From Centropus unirufus (taxonomy: Eukaryota; Chordata; Aves; Cuculiformes; Centropidae): 64,000 nt of DNA. The notes under the pieces are model-generated. The model worked only from the letters and a program-made list of their open reading frames with translations, made no database searches and had not been told where the DNA came from. The first letter of the stretch is position 1; every line of letters starts with the position of its first letter. The position numbers and the translations under genes are program-made. Positions 40,501 to 47,722 of this stretch are shown here, piece by piece. The stretch lies in NCBI GenBank assembly GCA_013397695.1, contig VYZI01000203.1:349920-413919 (forward strand), read 5' to 3'.

Positions 40501-43500
40501 AGCGAGGAGGTGACCAACAATCACAGTAAACCAACCTGACCACATCTGCTTGGTCCACTGCCTGCAAATATGATGGAGGCTCACCTCAAACAGGGATCCT
40601 CCCCACAGCCAAACTCCCTTACAACACATTGAACCAATCCCCTCAGGAAGTTTTGAGGGAGCAGAATCTTTGTCAAAACCCCCACAAGTGTCATTTTATT
40701 CATAGAGCACCAAAACAGCTCCTGCCAGACAACATCTAACCTAATAAAGACCTGTTAATAGTCTGCATTAACTCCACTGGATTTCCTGAAAGCTTTCGTG
40801 AGCAAACAGCACCATTTAATAAAGGTGGAATCTTTGCAGGTGAATTCAAAGGTTATGACATCAATGCACCCTTTGAGAGGTGCACAGGCCTCTGCAGGGA
40901 GACGTTTTCTTCACCTCTGTGCCACTCATGAGCGGTCCCCTTCCAGAACCTCTAAAAAGGCAAAGACCTCCTTCACTTCTTAATTAAAGCCATGCAAAAT
41001 TAAAAATCCTTTGTCCACGGTTGTTCTATTGATGTGGGCCCCAGGGGTTCACCTATTCACACCAAACTCCTCTGCAAGAGCCCAAGTGTCAGATGTCAGC
41101 AGTCAGCCCCGTGCAGCCCAACCTGTCTTGTTCGATGGGCTGACAGCACGGTCATAAATAAATCATCATTCTCCTCAATTCTCCTCAAAAGAGACGCTGC
41201 TCGAGACAATGGTGTTGTATGCAAATTAAAGCGGAATTGCCACCAATATTTTCATAAATTTACAAAACCATACAAGCAGCCACCTTTTAAGTTCATCTTG
41301 ATACATTCTAGTATGAAAAGTTAAATACGCTGACATAATTTCCTTAGAAAACAGAGGAGTTTTGATTTGGGGCAGAACTGAACCTGCTCCAAAGTAACGA
41401 TTTAGCCAGAAGAACTTTCAACATGCTATCAAAAATCAGAATCAGGCAAACTCCTATTTCACTCTCACACTGGCAAAATAATTGTTTTAGGTTGTTGCTC
41501 ATTATTGTGAGCTAAAAGATGGCAACTGCTCTTCCATGGGCTATGCAAAACACCAATTGTGGCATGAGCTGCTGAAATAATAATATCTGCAAAAGATTTT
41601 ACTACTGAAAAGAATGATTCTGAATGCCCCAGCACTCGCTATGTTCCTCTCTGAAGAGATTATTAAAAGAGTCTCTTTTTTCCAATACAAAAGTATTTTT
41701 TAGAAGGAATCCTCCTTACACCTTATGCACAGGAGTTGGAAGAGTTCATCAGTTTAATCTACTGCAGAAAGGGAACTGGACCATAAGGGGAAGAGAAATG
41801 GGATATAGAGGTGACCTCGGTGGTTACAGCTTTAGCGGGAGACACAATCCAGATGAACCTCACTGTCAGACTTAGGACCAGGGAGGTGTTTTCCTTCATG
41901 CTAGACCGGCAGGTTGTGTTTCCTCTTTCCGGACTTACTTGCCTAGGGCAACTCCACTTTCCTGGATCATCTGCAAGTTTTCCCAAACAAGTTCTCTGCT
42001 TCTGCAGGAATGGGGAACGTTGTCAATGCTAGGAGCACAGGAGGCTTCCTATAATGTACATGCAGAACAGCCACTGATGGAGACTTCTGGCCTCACTACC
42101 TAATGGCTAATTAGACAGCTGATGGAGAAATGATTTTTGAGACCAACAAAGATGACACTGACTTGATGATACTTTTTTGTTATTCCTTAACTGCCAAGCT
42201 TGAGAAAAGGCAACCTTCTTTATCTCCACTGCTAATGACAGGTAACTCGATGGTCAGATTGTATCAAGGCAACAAGACACCAGGACAGAGACTGCACGAC
42301 CTCTCTGAGCCCCCTGTTCCAATGCTTGACTGTCCTCATGGAGCAAAAGCATTTCCTTATTTCAACAACTGTTAACAAAGTTTAATTTTAAATTCCTTAA
42401 GTTATTGTCCTCCATGCAGCCACTTCCCTTCAAACGTCTTGAGGAGAGCCAAAACCTCAGTGCCCCAGAGACTCACACATTTCTATGATATCTATGAGCA
42501 ACCCCACAAAATAATTTGATCATAAATAAATGCGAGTGGCTGAAAGCCCTGGGTCTGGGACGATTCCGTGATGACGTTCATTTCCACAGGCTCAGAGCAG
42601 CCAAACAACGTCTGTGCAACTCCTCCACTCAGACCCTGAAGGTCAACTGTTCTAATTACTTTTACTGCAAACACAACTTTCACGTTTGCCAAAATAAATT
42701 CAGCAAATTAAACTTCTCTTTCCATGCAGGAATGGAAAACTCAAGGTGTTCTTGTCCTTCTCCAGTCTGGAGAATGGGAAACTTCTTCATCTTTGGGAGG
42801 AAGGAACCGGACAGCTCAGAGTATTGGAGTGGACCTTGGACTCTTCCACACAACTACAGATGCCACCTAACCTCACTCCTAGCAGAAAGCTTTCAATTAA
42901 AGCAATGTGCCAGCAGGAAAGAGGACTTAACTCATTGCAAGATTATTTTAAGCACTGCTTGAAAAGTTATTCTCCCTCCGATACTTCACAGGCTACCAGG
43001 TATGGGCCACAAGAACCTTCCATTTGTTTAAAAGCTGAAGCGCTTCTTCAGGCAGATGTGAATGTCCCGTGTACCTACAGAGCAAGCCACGCCAACAAAG
43101 GGCCAAGGCTCAGGATTAGCACGGCCAATGGTCCTCACATGATGCTTGCAGCCTGAGCACCTAACACCAAAACTGCCATCTCAACTTACTGTGGCTCACC
43201 ATGGACCATCAAAATCAATTTAAAAGGAGCAGCAAGAACACAGTGCTTGGAACAAGGAGACAGACGGTGATGATGGGTCCTAATTTGCTGTGAGTTTATT
43301 ATTTCAGTGATACCAAGACAATTATGAAAAGGACAACTGGATGCTCTCCCTAAGAGGCACTAAGACACAACTAAAGGAACCTGTTGAGGCAGTGTGACAG
43401 ACACTGTATGCACCAGCAGGGCTGCTGGTCCCTGGGCTAGAGGGGCCCCATGGGCTGGGTGGTGGGTGCTCGGGGCTGGCAGGTGCTTGGAGGAGCAGTG

Positions 43501-44274
43501 GGTGCCAGGCCAGGCAGTGGGTGCTCAAGGCAGGTGGTGGGTGCCCGGGGCAGTGGGTGCTTGGGCCCTAGATGCCTGGGCAAGTCGTGGATGCCAAAGA
43601 GAGGCAGTGGGTGCTCCAGGCAGGTGGTGGGTGCCCAGCCCATTGGGTGCCTGGGGCAGTGGGTGCTTGGGCCACGGATGCCTGGGGCAGGTGGTGGGTG
43701 CCAAGGACAGGCATTGGGTGGGTGCCTGGGGGTGGGCAGTGGATGGCTGGAGCAGCCAGTGCTCGAGCTAGCAGCTTCCTGGGGTGTTGAGTGCCAGGTG
43801 TTGTGAGTGCCTGGGGCGGGCAGTGGGTTCCCGGGGTGGGCTCAGTGCCCGGGGCAGCAGATGCCCAGGCCGGGCAGTTGGTGCATGCCTGGGGCCGCGG
43901 GTGCTGAGGGAACGGGTGCCTGAGCTGTGAGTGGCCGGGCTGGACGCTGGGTGCTTGGGGCCGCGGGTGCCCGGGGCAGGGGGTGCTCGGGCCATGGATG
44001 CTCCGGACGAGCCGTGGGTGCCCAGCGCGCTGGCTGCCCAGACCATGGGCGCCCAAGGCAGGACCGTGGGTGCCCAGGAAAGGCGCCGCGTGCCCGGGGC
44101 GGGAAGCGGGTGCCCAGGCGAGGCGGTGGGTGCCCGGGGCGGGTCACGGATGCCCGGCGCGGGCGGCGGGAGCGCCTGTCAGGGCCCCACGGGCTGCGCC
44201 CCCTCCCCTCTGACCCCGCGCTCCCCACTCACCCTGCCGCGGGGGCCGGGCCCCTCCTCCTTGGCCTCCGCCAT
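7356..44274 (-). CDS. ZMYM4: ZMYM4, MYM-type zinc finger protein 4 (complete, 30 coding exons)
   Basis: Thirty exons join with consistent phases to 4617 nt, giving 1538 residues plus stop; human ZMYM4 is about 1548. Order along the protein: acidic N-terminus (about 1-230); two SUMO-consensus-like sites IKEE and IKDE (about 250-280); ten CxxC..FCxxxC MYM-type zinc modules (about 330-860); Ser/Pro/Thr-rich linker with a run of VPVPVPVFVPVP (about 980-1010); acidic segment; basic RSRARRRHRDG stretch; and the conserved C-terminal QRICH1/KCTD1-like domain (DUF3504, about 1190-1430), ending EDSDIELSD. ZMYM2/3/4 are nuclear, SUMO-associated chromatin and transcription regulators; ZMYM4 has been linked to cell morphology and cytoskeleton. 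It is divergent from SFPQ. The promoter lies in an assembly gap. Exon 25 is the least certain exon. Confidence 0.95.
9006..9135 (-). CDS. ZMYM4: ZMYM4 coding exon 29
   Basis: Encodes DKLSVGKRKRSEDEEAPTAV, EMAENTDNPLRCPVRLYEFY, LSK; exit phase 2. GKRKR is a likely nuclear localisation signal. Confidence 0.94.
9933..10181 (-). CDS. ZMYM4: ZMYM4 coding exon 28
   Basis: Encodes GYMFSRIEEEHLWECKQLGA, YSPIVLLNTLLFFNTKYFQL and MRRTRTLKYNTKMTYLRFFP; core of the DUF3504-like domain. Donor GTGAGT. Confidence 0.95.
11424..11535 (-). CDS. ZMYM4: ZMYM4 coding exon 27
   Basis: Encodes YLFENGRIDNIFTEPYSRFM and IELTKLLKIWEPTILPN, as in human. It has no ATG at its start, and a plus-strand open frame lies antisense to it. 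Confidence 0.94.
12776..12927 (-). CDS. ZMYM4: ZMYM4 coding exon 26
   Basis: Encodes RPVKLKEDILSCTFAELSFG, LCQFIQEVRRPNGEKYDPDS, ILYLCLGIQQ, a highly conserved part of the C-terminal domain. Confidence 0.95.
13473..13535 (-). CDS. ZMYM4: ZMYM4 coding exon 25 (divergent, 63 nt)
   Basis: Acceptor TTCTAG, donor GTAAGG, phase 1 in and out. Encodes NRISSTPPRRIPGSVPSRHL. It lies where human has a poorly conserved Ser-rich insert in the C-terminal domain. I chose this donor because the alternative GTGATT at 13447 would break phase with exon 26. Exons 24 and 26 would also join in frame without it. Confidence 0.6.
14603..14774 (-). CDS. ZMYM4: ZMYM4 coding exon 24, start of C-terminal domain
   Basis: Encodes GRKKSVVSVEPRNLMQGSYP, SGMTLKYMYGVNAWKNWVQW and KNAQEEQGDLKLS; donor GTAAAT, exit phase 1. 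This opens the DUF3504-like domain. Confidence 0.93.
15281..15375 (-). CDS. ZMYM4: ZMYM4 coding exon 23, basic segment
   Basis: Encodes SFDPLSKGLALQSRSRARRR then HRDGFPQPKRR. The Arg-rich stretch is a plausible nuclear localisation signal. Confidence 0.9.
15918..16097 (-). CDS. ZMYM4: ZMYM4 coding exon 22
   Basis: Encodes DQGSTYSGDLESEAVSTPHS, WEDELNHYALRSNALPEP and VEQDLEADFPS; acidic, donor GTCAGT, phase 1 at both ends (180 nt). Confidence 0.94.
16217..16270 (-). CDS. ZMYM4: ZMYM4 coding exon 21 (54 nt)
   Basis: Encodes SQSSEHELFLDPKLFEK with phase 1 at both ends, so skipping would keep frame. Uses the weaker donor GTCAGT. Confidence 0.9.
17114..17285 (-). CDS. ZMYM4: ZMYM4 coding exon 20
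   Basis: Encodes VPVPMLFPTTLDNADKIIET, NPFEADLIQMAEMIAEDEEK; the acidic end matches human FEADLLEMAEMIAEDEEKEK. Donor GTATGT, exit phase 1. Confidence 0.92.
17625..17746 (-). CDS. ZMYM4: ZMYM4 coding exon 19, Pro/Val repeat
   Basis: Begins with a GAA-encoded Glu run and continues QPRIIVVPVPVPVFVPVPL and HLYTQYTPVPLGMPVP. The IIVV core could act as a SUMO-interacting motif; that is an inference from the family. Confidence 0.93.
18674..18818 (-). CDS. ZMYM4: ZMYM4 coding exon 18
   Basis: Encodes ASTQTDALKLPPSQPPRLLK and LCKPITQTKATSCKPHTQNK, ECQT; nearly invariant with human. Confidence 0.95.
19488..19525 (-). CDS. ZMYM4: ZMYM4 coding exon 17 (38-nt small exon)
   Basis: Encodes only AVPTVTAKIIGD. 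Acceptor TTCACAG, donor GTAAGT. It is too short to appear as an open frame of its own but matches human AVPTVTAKIIGD. Confidence 0.92.
19808..19948 (-). CDS. ZMYM4: ZMYM4 coding exon 16
   Basis: Encodes GPPSLRKDSTPVIANVVSLA and PAAQPTVNSNNVLQ, a low-complexity linker strongly conserved with human. Confidence 0.93.
20729..20879 (-). CDS. ZMYM4: ZMYM4 coding exon 15, MYM module 10
   Basis: Encodes MAKCDGCKRQGKLGESMKW, HFCNLLCILLFC and a Pro-rich end. This is the last zinc module of the array. Confidence 0.92.
21040..21812 (+). mobile_element. CR1 LINE, 5'-truncated, in ZMYM4 intron 14
   Basis: The longest CR1 copy in the window, antisense to ZMYM4. A broken open frame keeps pieces of the reverse-transcriptase C-terminus (AKKANGILAWIRTSVASRAR, HSALVRPHLESWLQFWA). 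The usual CR1 3' sequence follows and ends in ATTCTATGGTTCTATGA. Frameshifts and stops show it is dead. Confidence 0.92.
22021..22193 (-). CDS. ZMYM4: ZMYM4 coding exon 14, MYM modules 8-9
   Basis: Encodes CKLLYKHNLAKRWGNHCKM, CSYCLQASPRLVQNHFGGK and EEFCSEECMSKFTVLFYQ; phase 1 in, phase 0 out. Confidence 0.93.
22438..22588 (-). CDS. ZMYM4: ZMYM4 coding exon 13, MYM modules 7-8
   Basis: Encodes GKMFQFCGKTCCDEYKK and CEYCGSEKILKETVRFSG..FCSEG; exit phase 1. Confidence 0.93.
23073..23345 (-). CDS. ZMYM4: ZMYM4 coding exon 12, linker and half of MYM module 7
   Basis: 91 codons, phase 0. A Ser/Thr/Gly-rich linker (SQGQVIVSIPSGATVSAGG) is followed by KLRCQNCNKLFATKPELLDYK, which opens the next finger. 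Confidence 0.94.
23476..23591 (-). CDS. ZMYM4: ZMYM4 coding exon 11, MYM module 6
   Basis: Encodes VQVQCNSCKTSANPQYHLAM and RNFCSYSCVAAFQ. Acceptor CCCCTCAG, donor GTGTGG. Confidence 0.94.
24204..24354 (-). CDS. ZMYM4: ZMYM4 coding exon 10, MYM module 5
   Basis: Encodes KITACTLCKSLRSSAEM..LFCSVNCLSAYRVKMV; exit phase 1, donor GTGAGT. Confidence 0.94.
25639..25851 (-). CDS. ZMYM4: ZMYM4 coding exon 9, MYM modules 3-4
   Basis: 71 codons, phase 0 at both ends. Contains KLCSDACFSKFRSANN and the CCENCGGYCYSGSGQ..FCSSACVTAY module, almost identical to human. Confidence 0.95.
25893..25935 (-). mobile_element. CR1 3'-end scrap
   Basis: 'CATAGAATCGTAGAGTGGTT' then 'TTGGTTGGAA' is the reverse complement of a CR1 tail. 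Only about 40 bases remain. Confidence 0.55.
26010..26184 (-). CDS. ZMYM4: ZMYM4 coding exon 8, MYM modules 2-3
   Basis: Completes module 2 (DFCSQYCLSTYELK) and opens module 3 (KCSMCQKNAV). Acceptor CCATAG, donor GTAATT; 58 codons after the split Lys. Confidence 0.93.
27196..27448 (-). CDS. ZMYM4: ZMYM4 coding exon 7, first MYM zinc module
   Basis: Encodes the first CSGCKKIL..FCSTLCL module and the start of the second (CSSCS), exit phase 2 with donor GTAGGG. The region before the finger is hydrophobic and Ser-rich (SSGMSKMLPSVPATAV). Confidence 0.93.
27878..27956 (-). CDS. ZMYM4: ZMYM4 coding exon 6
   Basis: Encodes EYSQQPKSQEGELKISAVFS followed by VSGSPL, exit phase 1, donor GTAAGG. It matches human EYSHGQQQKTQEGELKISAV. 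Confidence 0.92.
27957..30633. other. ZMYM4: ZMYM4 intron 5
   Basis: About 2.7 kb with no additional exon that fits the phase or the human protein. The part at 28230-28420 resembles a degraded MIR-like tail (AAAGTGCTTCACAG, GGAGACAGAGGCA) but is too decayed to name. Confidence 0.5.
30634..30804 (-). CDS. ZMYM4: ZMYM4 coding exon 5 with SUMO-consensus sites
   Basis: Exactly 57 codons. It contains NIRIKEEPLDDEYDKAMAPQ and LLDKIKDEPDNAK. The IKEE and IKDE tetrapeptides fit the psi-K-x-E sumoylation consensus and are preserved in the human protein. Confidence 0.95.
31408..31475 (-). CDS. ZMYM4: ZMYM4 coding exon 4
   Basis: Phase 1 entry, phase 0 exit. It encodes HNQVEETLRTQLAPQTPETNFR, matching the human NQVEETLHTHLPQTPETNFR segment. 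Confidence 0.92.
32285..32415 (-). mobile_element. CR1-like 3' fragment (reverse)
   Basis: 'CCTGACTTGGAAGGGACCCA', 'CAAGGACAATTGAGTCCAAC' and 'CCTGCCCAGGAC' are the reverse of bird CR1-type 3' ends. The element sits in ZMYM4 intron 3. Confidence 0.6.
33088..33612 (-). CDS. ZMYM4: ZMYM4 coding exon 3, acidic N-terminal region
   Basis: This 525-nt exon is the largest of the gene. It encodes AEMSEDTDHSLAPALDS, ENSLLDDDDYFLNSGDLAG and IPVVGSDNDDEQ, followed by a Lys/Glu-rich segment ending SSFLDKA. No zinc fingers are present here. Confidence 0.95.
34006..34048 (-). CDS. ZMYM4: ZMYM4 coding exon 2
   Basis: The acceptor TTTTGCAG is followed by FEDKSDAVFDITEK and one base, then donor GTAAGT. The alignment with human FEQKSGAVFDEIVEN is clear. 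Confidence 0.9.
34145..34161. repeat. (TCC)n short microsatellite
   Basis: Five to six TCC units in ZMYM4 intron 1, 100 bases upstream of exon 2. Confidence 0.7.
43441..44170. repeat. GC-rich minisatellite in ZMYM4 intron 1
   Basis: Roughly 38 imperfect copies, counted by eye, of a 15-22 bp unit close to GGTGGGTGCCTGGGGCA on the plus strand (mean about 19 bp). Copies towards 44170 become richer in CpG. Because unit length is often a multiple of neither strand's stop codons, long meaningless open frames run through it in several frames. Confidence 0.92.
44233..44274 (-). CDS. ZMYM4: ZMYM4 coding exon 1 (start)
   Basis: ATG at 44274-44272, reading MAEAKEEGPGPRGR, then donor GTGAGT at 44232. 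Human ZMYM4 begins MAERE and also breaks just before FEQKS. The ATG lies in a GC-rich context (CGCAACATGGCGG) about 30 bases from the N gap. Confidence 0.85.
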
Positions 44275-44304
44275 GTTGCGCCCCCCCCTGCGCCGCCCCG
44301 GCGC

Positions 44305-44847
44305 NNNNNNNNNNNNNNNNNNNNNNNNNNNNNNNNNNNNNNNNNNNNNNNNNNNNNNNNNNNNNNNNNNNNNNNNNNNNNNNNNNNNNNNNNNNNNNNN
44401 NNNNNNNNNNNNNNNNNNNNNNNNNNNNNNNNNNNNNNNNNNNNNNNNNNNNNNNNNNNNNNNNNNNNNNNNNNNNNNNNNNNNNNNNNNNNNNNNNNNN
44501 NNNNNNNNNNNNNNNNNNNNNNNNNNNNNNNNNNNNNNNNNNNNNNNNNNNNNNNNNNNNNNNNNNNNNNNNNNNNNNNNNNNNNNNNNNNNNNNNNNNN
44601 NNNNNNNNNNNNNNNNNNNNNNNNNNNNNNNNNNNNNNNNNNNNNNNNNNNNNNNNNNNNNNNNNNNNNNNNNNNNNNNNNNNNNNNNNNNNNNNNNNNN
44701 NNNNNNNNNNNNNNNNNNNNNNNNNNNNNNNNNNNNNNNNNNNNNNNNNNNNNNNNNNNNNNNNNNNNNNNNNNNNNNNNNNNNNNNNNNNNNNNNNNNN
44801 NNNNNNNNNNNNNNNNNNNNNNNNNNNNNNNNNNNNNNNNNNNNNNN
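44305..44847. other. Assembly gap (543 N)
   Basis: Unresolved bases between ZMYM4 exon 1 and GC-box sequence. It covers the expected ZMYM4 transcription start and promoter. Confidence 1.
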
Positions 44848-44852
44848 CCGCA

Positions 44853-44888
44853 GCCACGCCCCCGCGCACCACGAGGCCCCGCCCCCTC
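44853..44888. promoter_or_regulatory. ZMYM4: GC boxes at the edge of the ZMYM4 promoter island
   Basis: CCACGCCCCC (44854-44863) and CCCCGCCCCC (about 44877-44887) immediately flank the gap. They fit Sp/KLF sites of a CpG-island promoter whose centre is missing. Confidence 0.45.
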
Positions 44889-44944
44889 AGTTCAATTCAA
44901 TAATTGAACAGATTAATTGCATTCCCTACCCTAAGCGTAGGAAG

Positions 44945-45110
44945 GAAATCAGGGTCCGCCGGGCTGGAAGAGAACGGGATCATTGAGCCCAACCATCCCT
45001 GTCCACCGCTAAAGCAGATCCCTGGGCACCTCATCTCCCCCTTTGAGCACCTCCAGGGATGGGGACTCCTTCAACAAACCCTTCAGCTTGGGGCTGTTTC
45101 CTCTTCATTT
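44945..45110 (-). mobile_element. CR1 3' fragment (reverse)
   Basis: 'AACGGGATCATTGAGCCCAA', 'CAGATCCCTGGGCACCTCAT' and 'CACCTCCAGGGATGGGGACT' are the reverse of the CR1 3' region. Confidence 0.7.
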
Positions 45111-46924
45111 TGTGCCAAAAAATTTTTGTGCTGTTTCCTCGTCATTTTGTCTGGAGGCGCCCCCCTCCGCTGCAGAATCTGCTCCCAGTGGCTTTGAAGA
45201 CAGCATGGAATAATGGCAGGACGTTCGGTTCGCTCCCTTCTTCGGAACCAGCCTGGGAATAGATGGATCTGCTTCTTGTTTGTTGTTGCATCGCTCGAGA
45301 ACGAGCCATTATGTCATGGTTTTTTTTCAGTTAGTTTAACATTTGTCGGTACAACTGGAAACCAGCCATGGTTTTAATGTTGGGATGGATGATTTATATT
45401 TGACCGCGTTTGTCTTCATCTGGTGTTGATCAAAAGTTCATGCAAGGGTTGTTTCGGCAGCCTTTGAGGACTTAATCCCACGAAGATCTGCATTTCTGTT
45501 TAACCTGAAATACCCCAGAGGCCGCCCTGCGTGAGCAAAATCAGTGTAACCTTCCAAGGTTAAAACCTACATATTTAAAGCTTTGTAAAGTCCACTCTGA
45601 TTTTTCTGCTTTCGGATAATTACTGCCCTCCAAAAATTAGCGAGGTATAGGCCTAGAAAAAAAAAGAAGTTTGAAACTATGTGTAAAATGCAGATTGCTG
45701 CCTTTTTTACGGAGAACAGCACCAAACCACCAGTGCCCATAAGCTGTTGATAGGAAGAATGTGTTCCCTTCTCCTTACTACTTAAATAATCGAACCGCTA
45801 ATTAAAACTTTCTCTTGAAGCTGGGAAACGGAGATTTCTCTTTATCTGATTTGCACAATTAAAGAGCGGGATTAAGCAGCAGCTGCATTTCAATGGCGAG
45901 CGGAGCCAACCTTCATCTGGCCCAAAGTGGTAGCCACATAACATTGGGATTTGTTTAGGAAATCCTGTCAAGTCTCTCTAGGAATGACCACATTCTGATG
46001 ACAGGGAAATAATTAATGAAATAATTTAATTAGTGATGAACAGTGCTTTTAGCTTGCAGATTAATCCTCATCCTCGAGTATAAAATAATTCCAGCTGATG
46101 AGTTATTTTGTGAAGTTCCTTAGAGTTGGGGTTTTTTTCTAAAGACAAAAGCTGTTATTTTAACCTGTGAGCTTGATGTGAAATGTAATAGTTGTTAAAA
46201 AAAAAAGTACTTTTATCCTTAGAGAGCTGCAGAGTAAAAGAATGAATATTTGAGTATTTTTAATGGGTGAGAACACCTGAAACTGAAAACACAGATATTT
46301 CTGAATGGGATTTCCTAGGAAGGCAGAAAATACAGAGAGAGAAAAAAGGGCCAGTAGTCCTCTTGGAGTACAAATATTTATAAGTTACCTAAGCGATTAG
46401 TAACCATGTTGAGAAATCCAAGGATTCGGAAGGCAGGAGGAAGACTTTAAAAGACGATGTTCGTTTATGAATTAAAACCTTAAGGATAGCAAACTTGCTT
46501 TTTCTTTTTTTCTTTTTTTCCCTGAGGCTTTGTAGCGTACCGGCTTCAACAATTTTAGGCTTAAATTTAGGAGGCGCATGTGTGTGCGGGGAGTTGTTTG
46601 TTTGGTTTAATTAAACCTATATTTTCATGTAATCACAACTGCAAATGCTCAGGCATTCCGAATAACCTCAAACACCACGAGAATTCCAGCAGCGTCCCAA
46701 GACACGACAACACTGTTGGAACTTCCCGGGGCTGGGAATTCCCATAGCATTTTATAAAATGAAAATTTTAATAGACCTCGTTGAAGCACTCTAACAGGGA
46801 CAACCGCCTGTATTTCATCGCGCGGCTCTCATCAGTAAATTAGGGAGCGGATGGAAATATTTGAACATTTTGGCGTGCAACTGGAAATGTTTTCAGACCG
46901 CTAATCAAAATATCCTGTTAGATG

Positions 46925-47020
46925 CTGTCATTAGAATAGATCAGAACGCAGGCATGGGTTGGCGGTGGGATTTGATGATCACGGAGGTCTTTTCCTACCG
47001 GAACAATTTGGGAGCTGCTG
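46925..47020 (+). mobile_element. Possible CR1 3'-end fragment
   Basis: 'GATTTGATGATCACGGAGGT' followed by 'CTTTTCCTACC' resembles the CR1 tail, but no terminal octamer is left. Confidence 0.4.
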
Positions 47021-47661
47021 GAATCTTTGCCTGCTGGAAGCTTTGCTTCGGCCGATGCTGCGGAGAGATGAGAGGGTGGCAGCGGGCATGGAGCATCCGA
47101 GCAGCCCCTGCTCTGCGCTGGAGGCATCTCCCAGCCCCTTGCCTGAACTCGAGCAGGGTGTTCCCCGCCTGTTCAGACCTGACTGCCTTTTGGCTCTAAA
47201 TGAGCAGCGTATGTACTAACGCGGCTCAAAAAGACCCTGCGTAATATGTGGATAATGCGGTGATGACTGGAGCAGAACAGAGCGAGATAAATGCCTAGAT
47301 AAGGCAGGGGGAAGATAAGATTGTTCCCCAGTATTGTTTTTTTAATTGCTTTTTAATTTACCCCCAGAGTGCCCATATTATAACCTGCTGCCGGATTCCG
47401 TGTGAGACTGTTTGCCTTTAAAACAGTGACATTTAAACCAGGAGCCACGAAGCTCCTCTCCCAGGCAGGCTGTGGTGCACTGGACTGGATGACTGATCTT
47501 TCCACATCCCCACGGGCAGGCACAGCCGAGTGCAGCTCACCCGGCAAAGCCGCCCGCCCGCGGAGCTGGGCGCTCCGTCCTCTGCCGAGCGTCCCGGTTG
47601 TGTCACCCTACTGGAGCATGTTTCAGGCCAAACACAGATTCGTAACAGCAAAGAATCCTGA

Positions 47662-47722
47662 TTCTTTTCCAGTTGGATTTGGTGATCGTGGAGATCTCCA
47701 AGCTTCATGATTCCGTGACCCA
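47662..47722 (+). mobile_element. CR1 3'-end fragment
   Basis: 'GTTGGATTTGGTGATCGTGG' then 'AGATCTCCAAGCTTCATGAT' and 'TCCGTG' follow the order of a CR1 terminus. Confidence 0.5.

Larger units (their letters stand above)
34049..44232. other. ZMYM4: ZMYM4 intron 1
   Basis: This is the longest intron (10.2 kb). I find no exon in it. It contains AT-rich blocks that look conserved (39650-39900, 41130-41330), one CTCF-like site (35921-35934) and the minisatellite at its 5' end. First introns of housekeeping regulators commonly host enhancers; that is inference. Confidence 0.6.

Noticed and set aside
43441..44170. Repeat array considered as CRISPR
   Set aside because: Units are contiguous, variable and have no unique spacers, and the setting is a vertebrate intron. 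It is a minisatellite.
43927..44986. Long open frames of over 300 codons on the plus strand
   Set aside because: They consist of minisatellite copies plus a run of N read as unknown residues, so they are not genes.
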